Assembly (NCBI RefSeq): GCF_002002925.1
Contig: NZ_CP019511.1
Location: 2,852,001 to 2,916,000 of the forward strand
Source of the DNA: Sphingomonas sp. LM7
GTDB lineage: Bacteria; Pseudomonadota; Alphaproteobacteria; Sphingomonadales; Sphingomonadaceae
Direction: 5' to 3'
DNA: 64,000 bases
The stretch's first letter is position 1; every line of letters begins with the position of its first letter. The notes under the pieces are model-generated. The model was not told where the DNA came from, ran no database searches, and saw only the letters and a list, made by a program, of their open reading frames with translations. A program made the translations under genes and the position numbers. Shown here in pieces: positions 1 through 8,038 of the stretch.

Positions 1-1475
1 GATCGACCGAAGTCGCCCGCCGCGCCTGTGCGCTCGGCCGCGACGCGGATTGCAGCCGCTTCGCCGGTGCCGCCGCATCGATGCTCGGTCCGGCGCGCAG
101 CCTCGCGCTCGATCCCGGCTTGGCCCCGCATCTTTCGGCTAAGCTGCTTACGCAGCCCGGCGCCCGGATCACCACGACGCTCGACGCGCGCACCCAGGCG
201 GTCGCGATCGCCGCGCTGCGCCGCCAGCTCCAGGGCCTGGGCGGCACGCGGGCACGCGATGGCGCAGTCGTGGTGGTCGACAATGCCAGCGGCGAAGTCC
301 GCGCCTATGTCGGCGGGATCGGCGGCGAGAGCACTGCGCCGGCAGTCGATGGCGCCGCGGCTTGGCGACAGGCGGGTTCGACGCTCAAGCCGTTCCTCTA
401 CGCGCAGGCGATCGAGAAGGGTTATCTCACCGCCGCCTCGATCCTCGACGATTCGCCGGTCCAGCTCGACACTGCTTCCGGCCTCTATGTCCCACAGAAT
501 TACGACAAGGCGTTCAAGGGACCGGTCTCGGCGCGGATCGCGCTGGCCGGGTCGCTCAACGTCCCCGCGGTGCGCACGTTGCTGCTCACCGGCGTCGACG
601 CGTTCCGCGACCGGCTATGGGACACCGGGTATCGCGGGCTGGTCGAGGACGGGCAGTATTACGGCTATTCGCTCGCGCTGGGCTCGGCCGAGGTGACTTT
701 GCTCGAACAGGTCGGTGCCTATCGCAGCCTCGCGCTCGGCGGGCGCTGGTCGCCGTTGCGGCTGACTCTGGCGTCATCGAAGCAGGCGCTGCGGCAGGTG
801 ACTTCGCCCGAGGCAGCGTGGATCACTGCCGACATCCTCGCCGATCCAAATGCCCGCGCGGGCACCTTCGGCGTCGATTCCGCGCTGCGCCTGCCCTTCT
901 GGGCCGCAGTGAAGACAGGCACGTCAAAAGCGATGCGCGACAATTGGTGCATCGGCTTCAGCGACCGCTTCACCGTCGGCGTTTGGGTCGGTAATCTTGA
1001 AGGTGATCCCATGCGCGCCGTCTCCGGCACCAGCGGCGCGGCGCCGGTATGGCGCGACGTCATGATGGCTTTGCACGCCGGCGCGCCGAGCAAGCCGCTT
1101 TCACCGCCGCCCGGGATCGAGGCCCGTTCGATCCGCTTCGCCGACGCGATAGAGCAGCCGCGCCGCGAATATTTCATGGCCGGAACCGCGCTGACGGAGA
1201 TCGCCTCAGCTCCCGCGGCCGCGCGGCGCCCGCGGATCGTCAATCCGGTGGCGGGCAGCGTCTATGCGCTTGATCCCGATATTCCGATCGATCGCCAGCG
1301 GCTCGCGGTCGCGGTGACCGGCCAGGTCACCGGCCATCGGCTGCTGCTGGACCGCGAGGATCTCGGCACCGCGGACTCGCGCCCGCTGCTGCTTCCCCGC
1401 CGCGGCCAGCACCGGCTGAAGCTGATCGATTTCGGCGGCCGCGTCGTCGATCAGATCCTCTTCACGGTGCGTTGA
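1..1475 (+). CDS. pbpC: Penicillin-binding protein 1C, C-terminal part (partial, 5' end outside window)
   Basis: The reading frame is open from position 3, so only the C-terminal part (about 490 residues) of a class A penicillin-binding protein is present. It carries the transpeptidase motifs in order: SxxK as GSTLKPF (serine codon at 378), SxN as GSLNVP near 550, and KTGTS near 913. After the transpeptidase comes a region of about 150 residues that resembles the BiPBP_C beta domain typical of PBP1C. The N-terminal glycosyltransferase domain must lie upstream of the window. PBP1C acts in the periplasm in peptidoglycan synthesis or repair. In this family pbpC often follows a large alpha-2-macroglobulin gene, which cannot be checked here. 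Confidence 0.9.
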   Translation, partial: STEVARRACALGRDADCSRFAGAAASMLGPARSLALDPGLAPHLSAKLLTQPGARITTTLDARTQAVAIAALRRQLQGLGGTRARDGAVVVVDNASGEVRAYVGGIGGESTAPAVDGAAAWRQAGSTLKPFLYAQAIEKGYLTAASILDDSPVQLDTASGLYVPQNYDKAFKGPVSARIALAGSLNVPAVRTLLLTGVDAFRDRLWDTGYRGLVEDGQYYGYSLALGSAEVTLLEQVGAYRSLALGGRWSPLRLTLASSKQALRQVTSPEAAWITADILADPNARAGTFGVDSALRLPFWAAVKTGTSKAMRDNWCIGFSDRFTVGVWVGNLEGDPMRAVSGTSGAAPVWRDVMMALHAGAPSKPLSPPPGIEARSIRFADAIEQPRREYFMAGTALTEIASAPAAARRPRIVNPVAGSVYALDPDIPIDRQRLAVAVTGQVTGHRLLLDREDLGTADSRPLLLPRRGQHRLKLIDFGGRVVDQILFTVR

Positions 1476-1509
1476 GAATCTGAGTTCGCTACGGGAGCGA
1501 AATGCTTTT

Positions 1510-1588
1510 CCGCGCGTTCAATCGCGCGGTCCTATCCCTTTCGGACTGTGCTCACGGGCACCGGCCGCGCCGCCGCATCGGCGCGGCC
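1510..1588. other. Stem-loops in the convergent gap between pbpC and the RcnB-like gene
   Basis: Two GC-rich hairpins lie between these tail-to-tail genes: CCGCGCG (1510-1516) pairs with CGCGCGG (1523-1529), and GGCCGCGCC (1563-1571) pairs with GGCGCGGCC (1580-1588). Neither is followed by a clear T-run on either strand, so they may limit read-through or stabilise transcript ends rather than act as classic intrinsic terminators. Confidence 0.4.
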
Positions 1589-1635
1589 GAACCCCGGGGC
1601 GGCACGTTGCCCTGGGGCCGGCATCCGACCCGTCG

Positions 1636-2157
1636 TTACCAATAGAAGCCCGGGATGGTCCGCACGACGAAGCCATGGCGCGTATCGATCAGCAGCACGT
1701 CATTATAGTGACGCACCCAGCGCTGGTAGCGACCTGCCTGGGGCAGGCGATAACGCCACGGATCAGCGATCACATAGCGGGAGCCGTAATAGCTCGGGGC
1801 GATCCGCACGCCGCTGCGGAAACGGGTATAACCGAACGGCGCCCGCCAGTTACCGCGCGCATAGACGGTGCGGTTGCGGCTGCGATAGTCGCGCCAATCG
1901 TTGTCGCCCCAGCGGCGATTGCGATCCTGCAGGTCTTCGCGATATTCTTGCCGGGCTTCGCGGACATCGCGCCGCTCGCGGCGGACGTCGTTGCGGTCGC
2001 CGCGCAGACGGGCATCTCGCAGGTCACGCTGCTCTTCGCGGATGTCCTGGCGGTCGCGACGCAGTTCGCGATTTGATTGCGCGCTCGCCTCGCTCGGCAA
2101 TGCCATGGCTGGCATCGCGACGGCAGCCAGCAGCGCTGCAGTGATGATCTTCTTCAT
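1636..2157 (-). CDS. RcnB-like periplasmic protein
   Basis: This 173-residue protein has a signal peptide (MKK, then a hydrophobic stretch ending near ALPSEASAQ), a charged central region of about 60 residues made of Arg/Asp/Glu-rich heptad-like repeats (RRDRQDIREEQRDLRDARL) that should form a helix or coiled coil, and a C-terminal aromatic domain ending in IPGFYW. The last domain matches the RcnB family, named after the E. coli periplasmic protein involved in nickel/cobalt homeostasis; alphaproteobacterial members have the same Arg-rich insertion. The ATG is preceded by a strong GGAGGAA site. No metal-efflux gene is adjacent, so the metal role is not supported by context. Confidence 0.75.
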   Translation of the reverse strand: MKKIITAALLAAVAMPAMALPSEASAQSNRELRRDRQDIREEQRDLRDARLRGDRNDVRRERRDVREARQEYREDLQDRNRRWGDNDWRDYRSRNRTVYARGNWRAPFGYTRFRSGVRIAPSYYGSRYVIADPWRYRLPQAGRYQRWVRHYNDVLLIDTRHGFVVRTIPGFYW

Positions 2158-2261
2158 GTGGATTCCTCCAGTCTCACAGGGCCGGTGATTGCCGGCACCA
2201 TTGCAATCTGGAGGTCCGCCGCTGAACCGCGCGCGAATGGCACAGTCAGCCGGCAGAAAGC

Positions 2262-2732
2262 TTACTGGCCCGGAGGACCACCGCCGCCGGTACCCGGCGC
2301 GCCGACCGTGCCGATATTGCCGAACAGGTCGCTGAAGAAGCTGCGCTTGCGGCCCAGCGTCGGCGTGGTCTTGCCGTAGGTATCGACTGACGCGATCAGA
2401 TCCTGGTTCATCCGGTCGACAGCGGCGACGTTGCCACTGCCGTCGAAACGCACGCGTATCGTGGTCTGCTCGCGCACTTTGGGATCGCTGAAGCCGAAGT
2501 TCCGGCTTTCACGCGATACATAATACCATTCGCCTTCGTTGAACTGGCTGGTCAGCGTCGGCCGGCCAAGCGTCTGGAGCACCGATTCGCGATTGTCGAC
2601 GCCGGGCTGGACCGAATCGACCAGCTCAGTGTCGATCACATAGCCCTGGTGAGTCTTGATCGGCGTGCACGCGGTGCTGCCCATGGCAATTAGGAGCGCG
2701 GCACAACCGGCCAGGCGAACGGGGAAGGGCAT
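2262..2732 (-). CDS. bamE: BamE/SmpA/OmlA-family outer-membrane lipoprotein
   Basis: The start was set at 2732 rather than the longer frame at 2774, because CTGGAGA sits just upstream and the product then begins with a proper lipoprotein signal (MPFPVRLAGC, lipobox STAC, acylated Cys22). The mature part has the SmpA/OmlA fold signature: YVIDTELVDSVQPGVDNRESV, then LGRPTLTSQFNEGEWYYV. BamE is a lipoprotein of the BAM complex that inserts beta-barrel proteins into the outer membrane. The Gly/Pro-rich tail (GTGGGGPPGQ) is an add-on. It is divergent from the ubiquinol-cytochrome c chaperone gene, an arrangement commonly seen in alphaproteobacteria. Confidence 0.88.
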   Translation of the reverse strand: MPFPVRLAGCAALLIAMGSTACTPIKTHQGYVIDTELVDSVQPGVDNRESVLQTLGRPTLTSQFNEGEWYYVSRESRNFGFSDPKVREQTTIRVRFDGSGNVAAVDRMNQDLIASVDTYGKTTPTLGRKRSFFSDLFGNIGTVGAPGTGGGGPPGQ

Positions 2733-2853
2733 CGAAATCTCCAGGCCGAAGCATGCACGCAGCACGCATTGCATCGCGCGCCATTCGCCTCAATATGCGG
2801 CAAAATGCGGCCAAACAAGGTCGCGCCCCGCATTGTACGGACGAAGAAGCAAC

Positions 2854-3366
2854 ATGGGACTGTTCAAGCGCCTGTTCGGCGCACCCGATCGTGGCACATC
2901 GCCGCAACTTTATGCCGCGATCGTCGCCATCGGCCGCACCCCGCATTGGTATGCCCAAGGCGCAGTTCCCGACACGATCGACGGCCGCTTCGACATGATC
3001 GCTGCAATACTCTCGCTCGTCCTGCTGCGGCTCGAAGGCGCGCCAGAGGCGAATGCGCCGAGCACCGCGCTCGCCGAATGCTTCATCGATGACATGGACG
3101 GCCAGTTGCGCGAACTCGGCGTCGGCGACATCGTCGTCGGCAAGCATATGGGCCGAATGATGGGGATGATCGGCGGCCGGCTCGGCGCCTATCGCTCCGG
3201 GCTTGCCGGCGAAGGGCTGCGCGAGGCGATGATCCGCAATCTCTATCGCGGCAACGCGCCGTCCGATGGGGCGCTTGCGCATGTCGAGGCACAGCTGCTG
3301 GCGCTGCGCGACCGGCTGGCAGAGACGTCCACCGCGACGATCCTCGCAGGGGGCCTGCCGCGATGA
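2854..3366 (+). CDS. Ubiquinol-cytochrome c chaperone family protein
   Basis: This 170-residue protein starts at MGLFKRLFG and is related to the CBP3/UQCC1 ubiquinol-cytochrome c chaperone domain: LYAAIVAIGRTPHWYAQGAV near the N-terminus, then a helical core with FIDDMDGQLRELGVGD and a MGRMMGMIGGRLGAY segment. In mitochondria CBP3 assists cytochrome b assembly; bacterial members probably help assemble the bc1 complex, but this is inferred. Its stop codon overlaps the next start (ATGA at 3363), so the two genes are translationally coupled. Confidence 0.85.
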   Translation: MGLFKRLFGAPDRGTSPQLYAAIVAIGRTPHWYAQGAVPDTIDGRFDMIAAILSLVLLRLEGAPEANAPSTALAECFIDDMDGQLRELGVGDIVVGKHMGRMMGMIGGRLGAYRSGLAGEGLREAMIRNLYRGNAPSDGALAHVEAQLLALRDRLAETSTATILAGGLPR

Positions 3367-3890
3367 CTCCTGAATTCCCCCGCCTGCACCGGCTCGACCA
3401 GATCGGCGTCGGCGAGACCCGGGTCGATATCGAGGCCTCGGCCGAGGAGCGCGCGGCGCTTGCCCGGCGCTTCGACATCGTCGGCATCGATCGGCTGACC
3501 GCGCGCTTCACGCTCCGCAGCGACGCGATCGGCATTCTCGCCACGGGCCATTTGTCGGCGGCGGTCACCCAGACCTGCGGCGTCACCGGCGATCTGCTTC
3601 CCGCCGACATTGACGAGAATTTCGCAATCCGATTCCTCTCCGAGCCCCGGCAGGACGAGACTCACGACGAAGTCGAGCTCGCCGAGGAGGATCTCGACAC
3701 CGTTTTCTATACCGGCAGTGCGCTCGACCTGGGCGAAGCGGCAGCGGAGACGCTCGCGCTCGCGCTCGATCCCTTCCCGCGCAGCCCGAGAGCGGCGGAA
3801 GTGCTCAGGCAGGCCGGGGTGATTACGGAGGAGGAAGCGGCGCCGCTCGGGGCGCTTGCGGGGCTCAAGGACTTGCTGGGGAAGAAGTGA
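3363..3890 (+). CDS. DUF177 (YceD-like) protein
   Basis: This 175-residue acidic protein overlaps the preceding gene by four bases. It has the DUF177 core: a beta-rich N-terminus, the segment TGHLSAAVTQTCGVTGDLLP containing the conserved cysteine, and the acidic stretch EVELAEEDLDTVFYTGSALDLGEAAAE. The family is related to plant and E. coli YceD, linked to 23S rRNA accumulation and usually encoded near rpmF and plsX. Neither rpmF nor plsX follows here; the next gene is convergent, so the usual DUF177-plsX link is broken in this genome. Confidence 0.85.
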   Translation: MTPEFPRLHRLDQIGVGETRVDIEASAEERAALARRFDIVGIDRLTARFTLRSDAIGILATGHLSAAVTQTCGVTGDLLPADIDENFAIRFLSEPRQDETHDEVELAEEDLDTVFYTGSALDLGEAAAETLALALDPFPRSPRAAEVLRQAGVITEEEAAPLGALAGLKDLLGKK

Positions 3891-3911
3891 CGCGCGCGGC
3901 GTAGCGACCCG

Positions 3912-4859
3912 TCAGGGGCGGTAGTCATGTGTCCCGATCTGGCGGATTTTCTTAAGCGAGCAGTCCGCCTCGCGCCGCCACAACCTCAAGCCACCGCCTG
4001 AGGTTACGCCCGCCGCCTCACCAGCGCGCCACCGGACTTCGAATTTCGAATATTCGATGACATAGCCGTCCAGCACTTCGAAACCATCGTTTCCGACGTT
4101 GACGCCATCGAAGGTCGCGCCGCGTCCTCGCTCGATATAGGGCGTGAGGTGCGCGCGGATCGCGGGGAGCCCGAGCTGGGGCTTCTCCGCGAAAGGGAGA
4201 TAGACTGCGTCCTGCGCATATTGATCGATCCGGCTGGTATCATGGCTCTGGACGGATCGCGCGTCTGCGGCGTTGAGCGCTGCCAGTTCCGCAGCGACGC
4301 CTGCATCCGGATGCTGCTGCGCCGGCGTCCCGCTTGAGACCTCGGCGATCCAGTGCGAGGCTGGATCGGCGAGGGGCGAGACATATCCCCACACCTCGGC
4401 CTTCAGCTTAAGCGTGCCCTCCGCCTGGCGACGCCATAGATGCACATATTTGCCGTCGAGCACGGGTGATGGGACAGAATTGCGGTAGCGGACCTTGAAG
4501 GTTCCCCATTCCAGCGCCCCGTTCGCCAGCGGCAGGATATCCACGGTGACCGGGTCGTATGTCGCTATCGGCAACCGCGCGGTGAACGCGCGGTAATAGG
4601 CTACGCCGCGATCGCGGCCGAACAGGCGCGGCTGATGCTCGGGCATGATGACGCTATCGGGAGCGAAATGGGCCATCAGTCCATCGACGTCGCCAGAAAC
4701 ACGCGCCGCAGCCATGCCCTGATTGTGGCGCGCGATTTCCGCCGCCAGCGCTTTCGGCAGTATATTGGCGACAGGCGCGGTGCATGCGGCGACACGCGCG
4801 TCGGCCGACGCGGCTCCGGGCCATGCGACAGCGGCAAGCAACATTCCGTAGCCGATCAT
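3912..4859 (-). CDS. Secreted tandem NTF2/SnoaL-like protein
   Basis: The start at 4859 (MIGYGMLLAAVAWPG) gives a cleavable signal peptide ending near ASADA; the open frame continues upstream but without a good ribosome site. The mature protein of about 295 residues holds two NTF2-like (DUF4440/SnoaL) repeats. The first begins at IARHNQGMAAARVSGDVDGL, with FAPDSVIMPEHQPRLFGR, and the second at LAALNAADARSVQSHD, with YAQDAVYLPFAEKPQLGLP. Both have the 'one fall-off helix, then target polarity' layout of this fold. No catalytic residues can be assigned; the function is unknown. It lies downstream of and in the same direction as the TetR gene, 88 bases apart. Confidence 0.7.
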   Translation of the reverse strand: MIGYGMLLAAVAWPGAASADARVAACTAPVANILPKALAAEIARHNQGMAAARVSGDVDGLMAHFAPDSVIMPEHQPRLFGRDRGVAYYRAFTARLPIATYDPVTVDILPLANGALEWGTFKVRYRNSVPSPVLDGKYVHLWRRQAEGTLKLKAEVWGYVSPLADPASHWIAEVSSGTPAQQHPDAGVAAELAALNAADARSVQSHDTSRIDQYAQDAVYLPFAEKPQLGLPAIRAHLTPYIERGRGATFDGVNVGNDGFEVLDGYVIEYSKFEVRWRAGEAAGVTSGGGLRLWRREADCSLKKIRQIGTHDYRP

Positions 4860-4947
4860 TGCCTTGGTCCCCGCGAGCAATTTCGCGAGGATAATGCCGG
4901 GAACCGGCGATTTGCAACGATGCTCCCGCGGGGAGCGGAAACGACAT

Positions 4948-5604
4948 TCAGCCAGCGTCCGCAGCAATCCCCCGCGCCAGCATCACCGCAACCGTCTCGG
5001 CGATCGCCTCGGGTGCGACGTCCTCGTCCCAGACGCTGTATCGCAGGCCGAGGAACACGTTCATCCCCATGATCGCCCAGGCATGGACCTCTCCCACGTC
5101 GCTACGCACTTCGCCGCGCTCGGCTGCCGCCTGGAGACGCCTGGCAATGCGATCGGCGGTAGTGGCGTAATGCATGCGGAAGCTCTCCGGATCGACGAAC
5201 TCGGCCTCGTCGATGATCCGGTAGATTTCCTTGTGCGTGCGCGCGAAGCGGATGAACGCCAGCAAAGCCGCCTGCTCCGCGGCGATCTGGCCGGGCGCAT
5301 CCTTGAGCGCGGGCGCGACATGCGCGCGGACCTGTTCGGACATGTCGCGAACCAGCGCGCGGAACACCGCGTCCTTCGAATCGAAATAGGTGTAGAAGCT
5401 GCCGAGCGCGACGCCCGCCCGCCGGGTGATCCCGCTGATCGAGCCCTCATGGAAGCCCTTCTCGCCGAACTCCTCGGCCGCCGCGTCGAGGATAGCGCGC
5501 AGCGTCTTGCGGCCGCGCGCAGTGCGCGGCTCCTTGCCCGCGCTCGCGGCTTCGCTGCTGTCCACCCTGTGGGGTGTGGCGTCCGCGCCACTGCGGGTCG
5601 GCAT
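4948..5604 (-). CDS. TetR/AcrR-family transcriptional regulator
   Basis: This 218-residue regulator has a TetR helix-turn-helix at residues 30-80: ILDAAAEEFGEKGFHEGSI, then ITRRAGVALGSFYTYFDSKD. The ligand-binding half includes FARTHKEIYRIIDEAEFVDP, resembling TetR_C domains found near lipid or steroid genes. The start codon is preceded by AGGGGAG. It is divergent from a TonB-dependent receptor gene, and a perfect 21-bp dyad lies in the 113-bp gap, so local control of the receptor-MFS pair and of itself is the simplest reading. The inducer is not known. Confidence 0.88.
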   Translation of the reverse strand: MPTRSGADATPHRVDSSEAASAGKEPRTARGRKTLRAILDAAAEEFGEKGFHEGSISGITRRAGVALGSFYTYFDSKDAVFRALVRDMSEQVRAHVAPALKDAPGQIAAEQAALLAFIRFARTHKEIYRIIDEAEFVDPESFRMHYATTADRIARRLQAAAERGEVRSDVGEVHAWAIMGMNVFLGLRYSVWDEDVAPEAIAETVAVMLARGIAADAG

Positions 5605-5629
5605 CGTCTCTCCCCTTGTTCTTCCAAGT

Positions 5630-5650
5630 TGAAACCCGGTTCAGGTTTCA
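5630..5650. promoter_or_regulatory. Candidate TetR operator palindrome
   Basis: A perfect inverted repeat, TGAAACC (5630-5636) and GGTTTCA (5644-5650), has a 7-base spacer and sits 26 bp from the regulator start and 68 bp from the receptor start. Size and placement fit a TetR-type operator controlling both divergent genes. Confidence 0.65.
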
Positions 5651-5717
5651 GTATAGCGTACGGCAACAGCTTACAACCCGCATGCCAGACGGGTGGATAC
5701 TGGGGAGGAAAACGACC

Positions 5718-7961
5718 ATGTCACGCCTGATTCCGTCTGCCCGCACGATTCTCCGCGCCGGTGCCGCCTTCGCCGCGCTCGCTGCCGCGCCGGTCTTTGC
5801 GCAGGAGCAGGCCGCTGCCGACGCCGCGCAGACCGCCGAAGCCGAGCAAACCGCTGCCGACGGCGAGATCGTTGTGACTGCCCGCCGCCGCGAGGAAAGC
5901 CTGATCGACGTTCCGATCTCGATGTCGGTAATCTCGGGCGACGCGCTCGCGCGCAGCGGCGCGGCGGACATCACCGCGCTGCAGGACAAGACCCCCAACC
6001 TCACGCTCCAGATCGCGCGCGGCTCGAACTCGACGCTGATCGCGTTCAGCCGCGGCGTCGGCCAGCAGGACCCGCTCTGGGGTTTCGAGCCCGGCGTCGC
6101 GCTGTATCTCGACGACGTCTATGTCGCGCGGCCGCAGGGCGCTGTGCTCGACATCTTCGACGTCGAACGCGTCGAGGTGCTGCGCGGGCCACAGGGCACG
6201 CTCTATGGCCGCAACACGATCGGCGGCGCAGTGAAATACGTCACCAAGCGGCTCGGCAACGAATTCCGCGGCGTCGCACGCGCCTCCTATGGCTCGTACA
6301 ACCAGCTCGACCTAGTCGGACAACTCACCGTGCCGATCGGCGACATCTTCTCGGTCGGCGGCGCCGTCGCGCGCTACAAGCGCGACGGCTTCGGCGAGAA
6401 TCTCACCACCGGCGCCGAGCATTACGACAAGGATGTCATCGCCGCGCGGCTTTCGGCCGAGCTGACTCCGAGCGACAATATCTTCTTCCGCGTCTCGGGC
6501 GACCGCATCCTCGACAAGTCGCGCCCGCGCCACGGCACCCGGCTGCTCCCCAACGGCGCCGACCCGCGCTACGCGCCGACCGACAGCGTCTACGATACCC
6601 GCGCCGGCATCGGCGACGACAACCGCGTCGAGACCAAGGGCATCTCCGCCACCGGCGAGATCGGCCTGACGGACTCGCTGACGTTCAAGACGATCAGCGC
6701 CTGGCGCGAGGGCCATACCGACACGCTGATCGATTTCGACAACACCGCGCTGCCGACGCTCGACGTGCCCGCAGTCTATGACGATCGCCAGTTCACCCAG
6801 GAACTCCAGCTGCTGTTCGAGGGCGATCGCGTGCAGGGCGTCGCCGGGCTGTTCTACCTGAACGGCCGCGCGAGCGGCGCATTCGACACCGTGGTCGGGC
6901 TCGCCAACCTCACCACGCTGACGTCCGGCACCGTCTTCACCAAAAGCTACGCCGCGTTCGGCGATGTCAGCTTCGACCTGACCGAGCAGTTCAAGGTCTC
7001 GGTGGGCGCACGCTATACCAAGGACGACAAGACGGGGACGGTGTTCCGCCGCAATTATACCGGTATCCGCAGTCCGGTGTTCGGCAATGCCGCGGCGGTC
7101 CCCGGGCTCATCCGCACCGACTATACCAACAGCCGCAGCTTCGAGAAATTCACGCCGCGGGTGAGCCTGAGCTACCAGCCGAGCGCCGATCTCAATTTCT
7201 ATGCGAGCTACGGCCAGGGCTTCAAATCGGGCGGGTTCGACATGCGCGGCGACGCCGTGTTCACGCCGACCACCGTAGACGGCTACGAGCCCGAGACGAT
7301 CGACAGCTGGGAGGTCGGGATGAAGGGCGCGTTCCTCGACCGCATGCTGTTCGTCAACCTGGCCGGCTTCTATTCGAACTACAAGGACCAGCAGGTCACG
7401 ATCCAGGTGCCCGCGCTGCCCAGCGGCATCGCCAGCTTCGTCGACAATGCCGGCAAGGCCGACATTTACGGCATGGAGCTCGAGCTGCGCGCCGTCCCCT
7501 CGCGCCATTTCTCGGCGACTGCGTCGTTCGGCTACACCCATGCCGACTACAAGGAGTTCCTGACCTTCATCGGCGGGGGCACCACGCCGGTGGACGTGGC
7601 GGACCAGCGGGTGTTCCAGAACACGCCGAAGTTCACCGTCAATGCCTCGGCGACCTGGTCGGCCGACCTCGCCGGCGGCAGCATCGCGCTGACGCCCGCG
7701 GTGTCGCTGCGCAGCGACTACAACATGTTCGAGATCCCGACCCCGGCACTCGACCAGGACGGCTATTTCCTCGTCGATGCGGCGCTCAACTGGACTTCGG
7801 GTGACGGGCGCTACCGAGTTGGCGTCGCCGCGCGCAATTTGACCGACGAGCGCTACCGCGTGGGCGGGTACAACTTCCCCGGGGCGCTCACCGGCAATTC
7901 GATCATCGGCTATTACGGCCCGCCACGCACGGTGACCGGCACCGTCGAAGTGCGGTTCTGA
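5718..7961 (+). CDS. TonB-dependent outer-membrane receptor
   Basis: The product is 747 residues from the ATG at 5718 (GGGGAGGAA upstream); the longer frame lacks a ribosome site. It starts with a signal peptide (MSRLIPSARTILRAG, cleavage near VFAQ), then the plug domain with the TonB-box-like EIVVTARRREESL, the VEVLRGPQGTLYGRNTIGG plug motif, and a 22-strand-type barrel ending in the terminal phenylalanine (EVRF). It belongs to the large Sphingomonad receptor group of unknown substrate. It is followed after a terminator by an MFS transporter, which suggests uptake of a single compound across both membranes. Confidence 0.92.
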   Translation: MSRLIPSARTILRAGAAFAALAAAPVFAQEQAAADAAQTAEAEQTAADGEIVVTARRREESLIDVPISMSVISGDALARSGAADITALQDKTPNLTLQIARGSNSTLIAFSRGVGQQDPLWGFEPGVALYLDDVYVARPQGAVLDIFDVERVEVLRGPQGTLYGRNTIGGAVKYVTKRLGNEFRGVARASYGSYNQLDLVGQLTVPIGDIFSVGGAVARYKRDGFGENLTTGAEHYDKDVIAARLSAELTPSDNIFFRVSGDRILDKSRPRHGTRLLPNGADPRYAPTDSVYDTRAGIGDDNRVETKGISATGEIGLTDSLTFKTISAWREGHTDTLIDFDNTALPTLDVPAVYDDRQFTQELQLLFEGDRVQGVAGLFYLNGRASGAFDTVVGLANLTTLTSGTVFTKSYAAFGDVSFDLTEQFKVSVGARYTKDDKTGTVFRRNYTGIRSPVFGNAAAVPGLIRTDYTNSRSFEKFTPRVSLSYQPSADLNFYASYGQGFKSGGFDMRGDAVFTPTTVDGYEPETIDSWEVGMKGAFLDRMLFVNLAGFYSNYKDQQVTIQVPALPSGIASFVDNAGKADIYGMELELRAVPSRHFSATASFGYTHADYKEFLTFIGGGTTPVDVADQRVFQNTPKFTVNASATWSADLAGGSIALTPAVSLRSDYNMFEIPTPALDQDGYFLVDAALNWTSGDGRYRVGVAARNLTDERYRVGGYNFPGALTGNSIIGYYGPPRTVTGTVEVRF

Positions 7962-7988
7962 TCGGCGACCCTGTCGTGTGACCTTTCC

Positions 7989-8026
7989 GAGCCGGGTGTC
8001 GCATGACGCCCGGCTCGTTTGCTTCT
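7989..8026 (+). terminator. Intrinsic terminator after the TonB receptor
   Basis: GAGCCGGGTGTC (7989-8000) and GACGCCCGGCTC (8005-8016) form a 12-bp stem with one G-T wobble and a 4-base loop, followed by GTTTGCTTCT. It lies between receptor and MFS gene, so it probably attenuates rather than separates them. Confidence 0.7.
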
Positions 8027-8038
8027 AGGGGGAACCCG

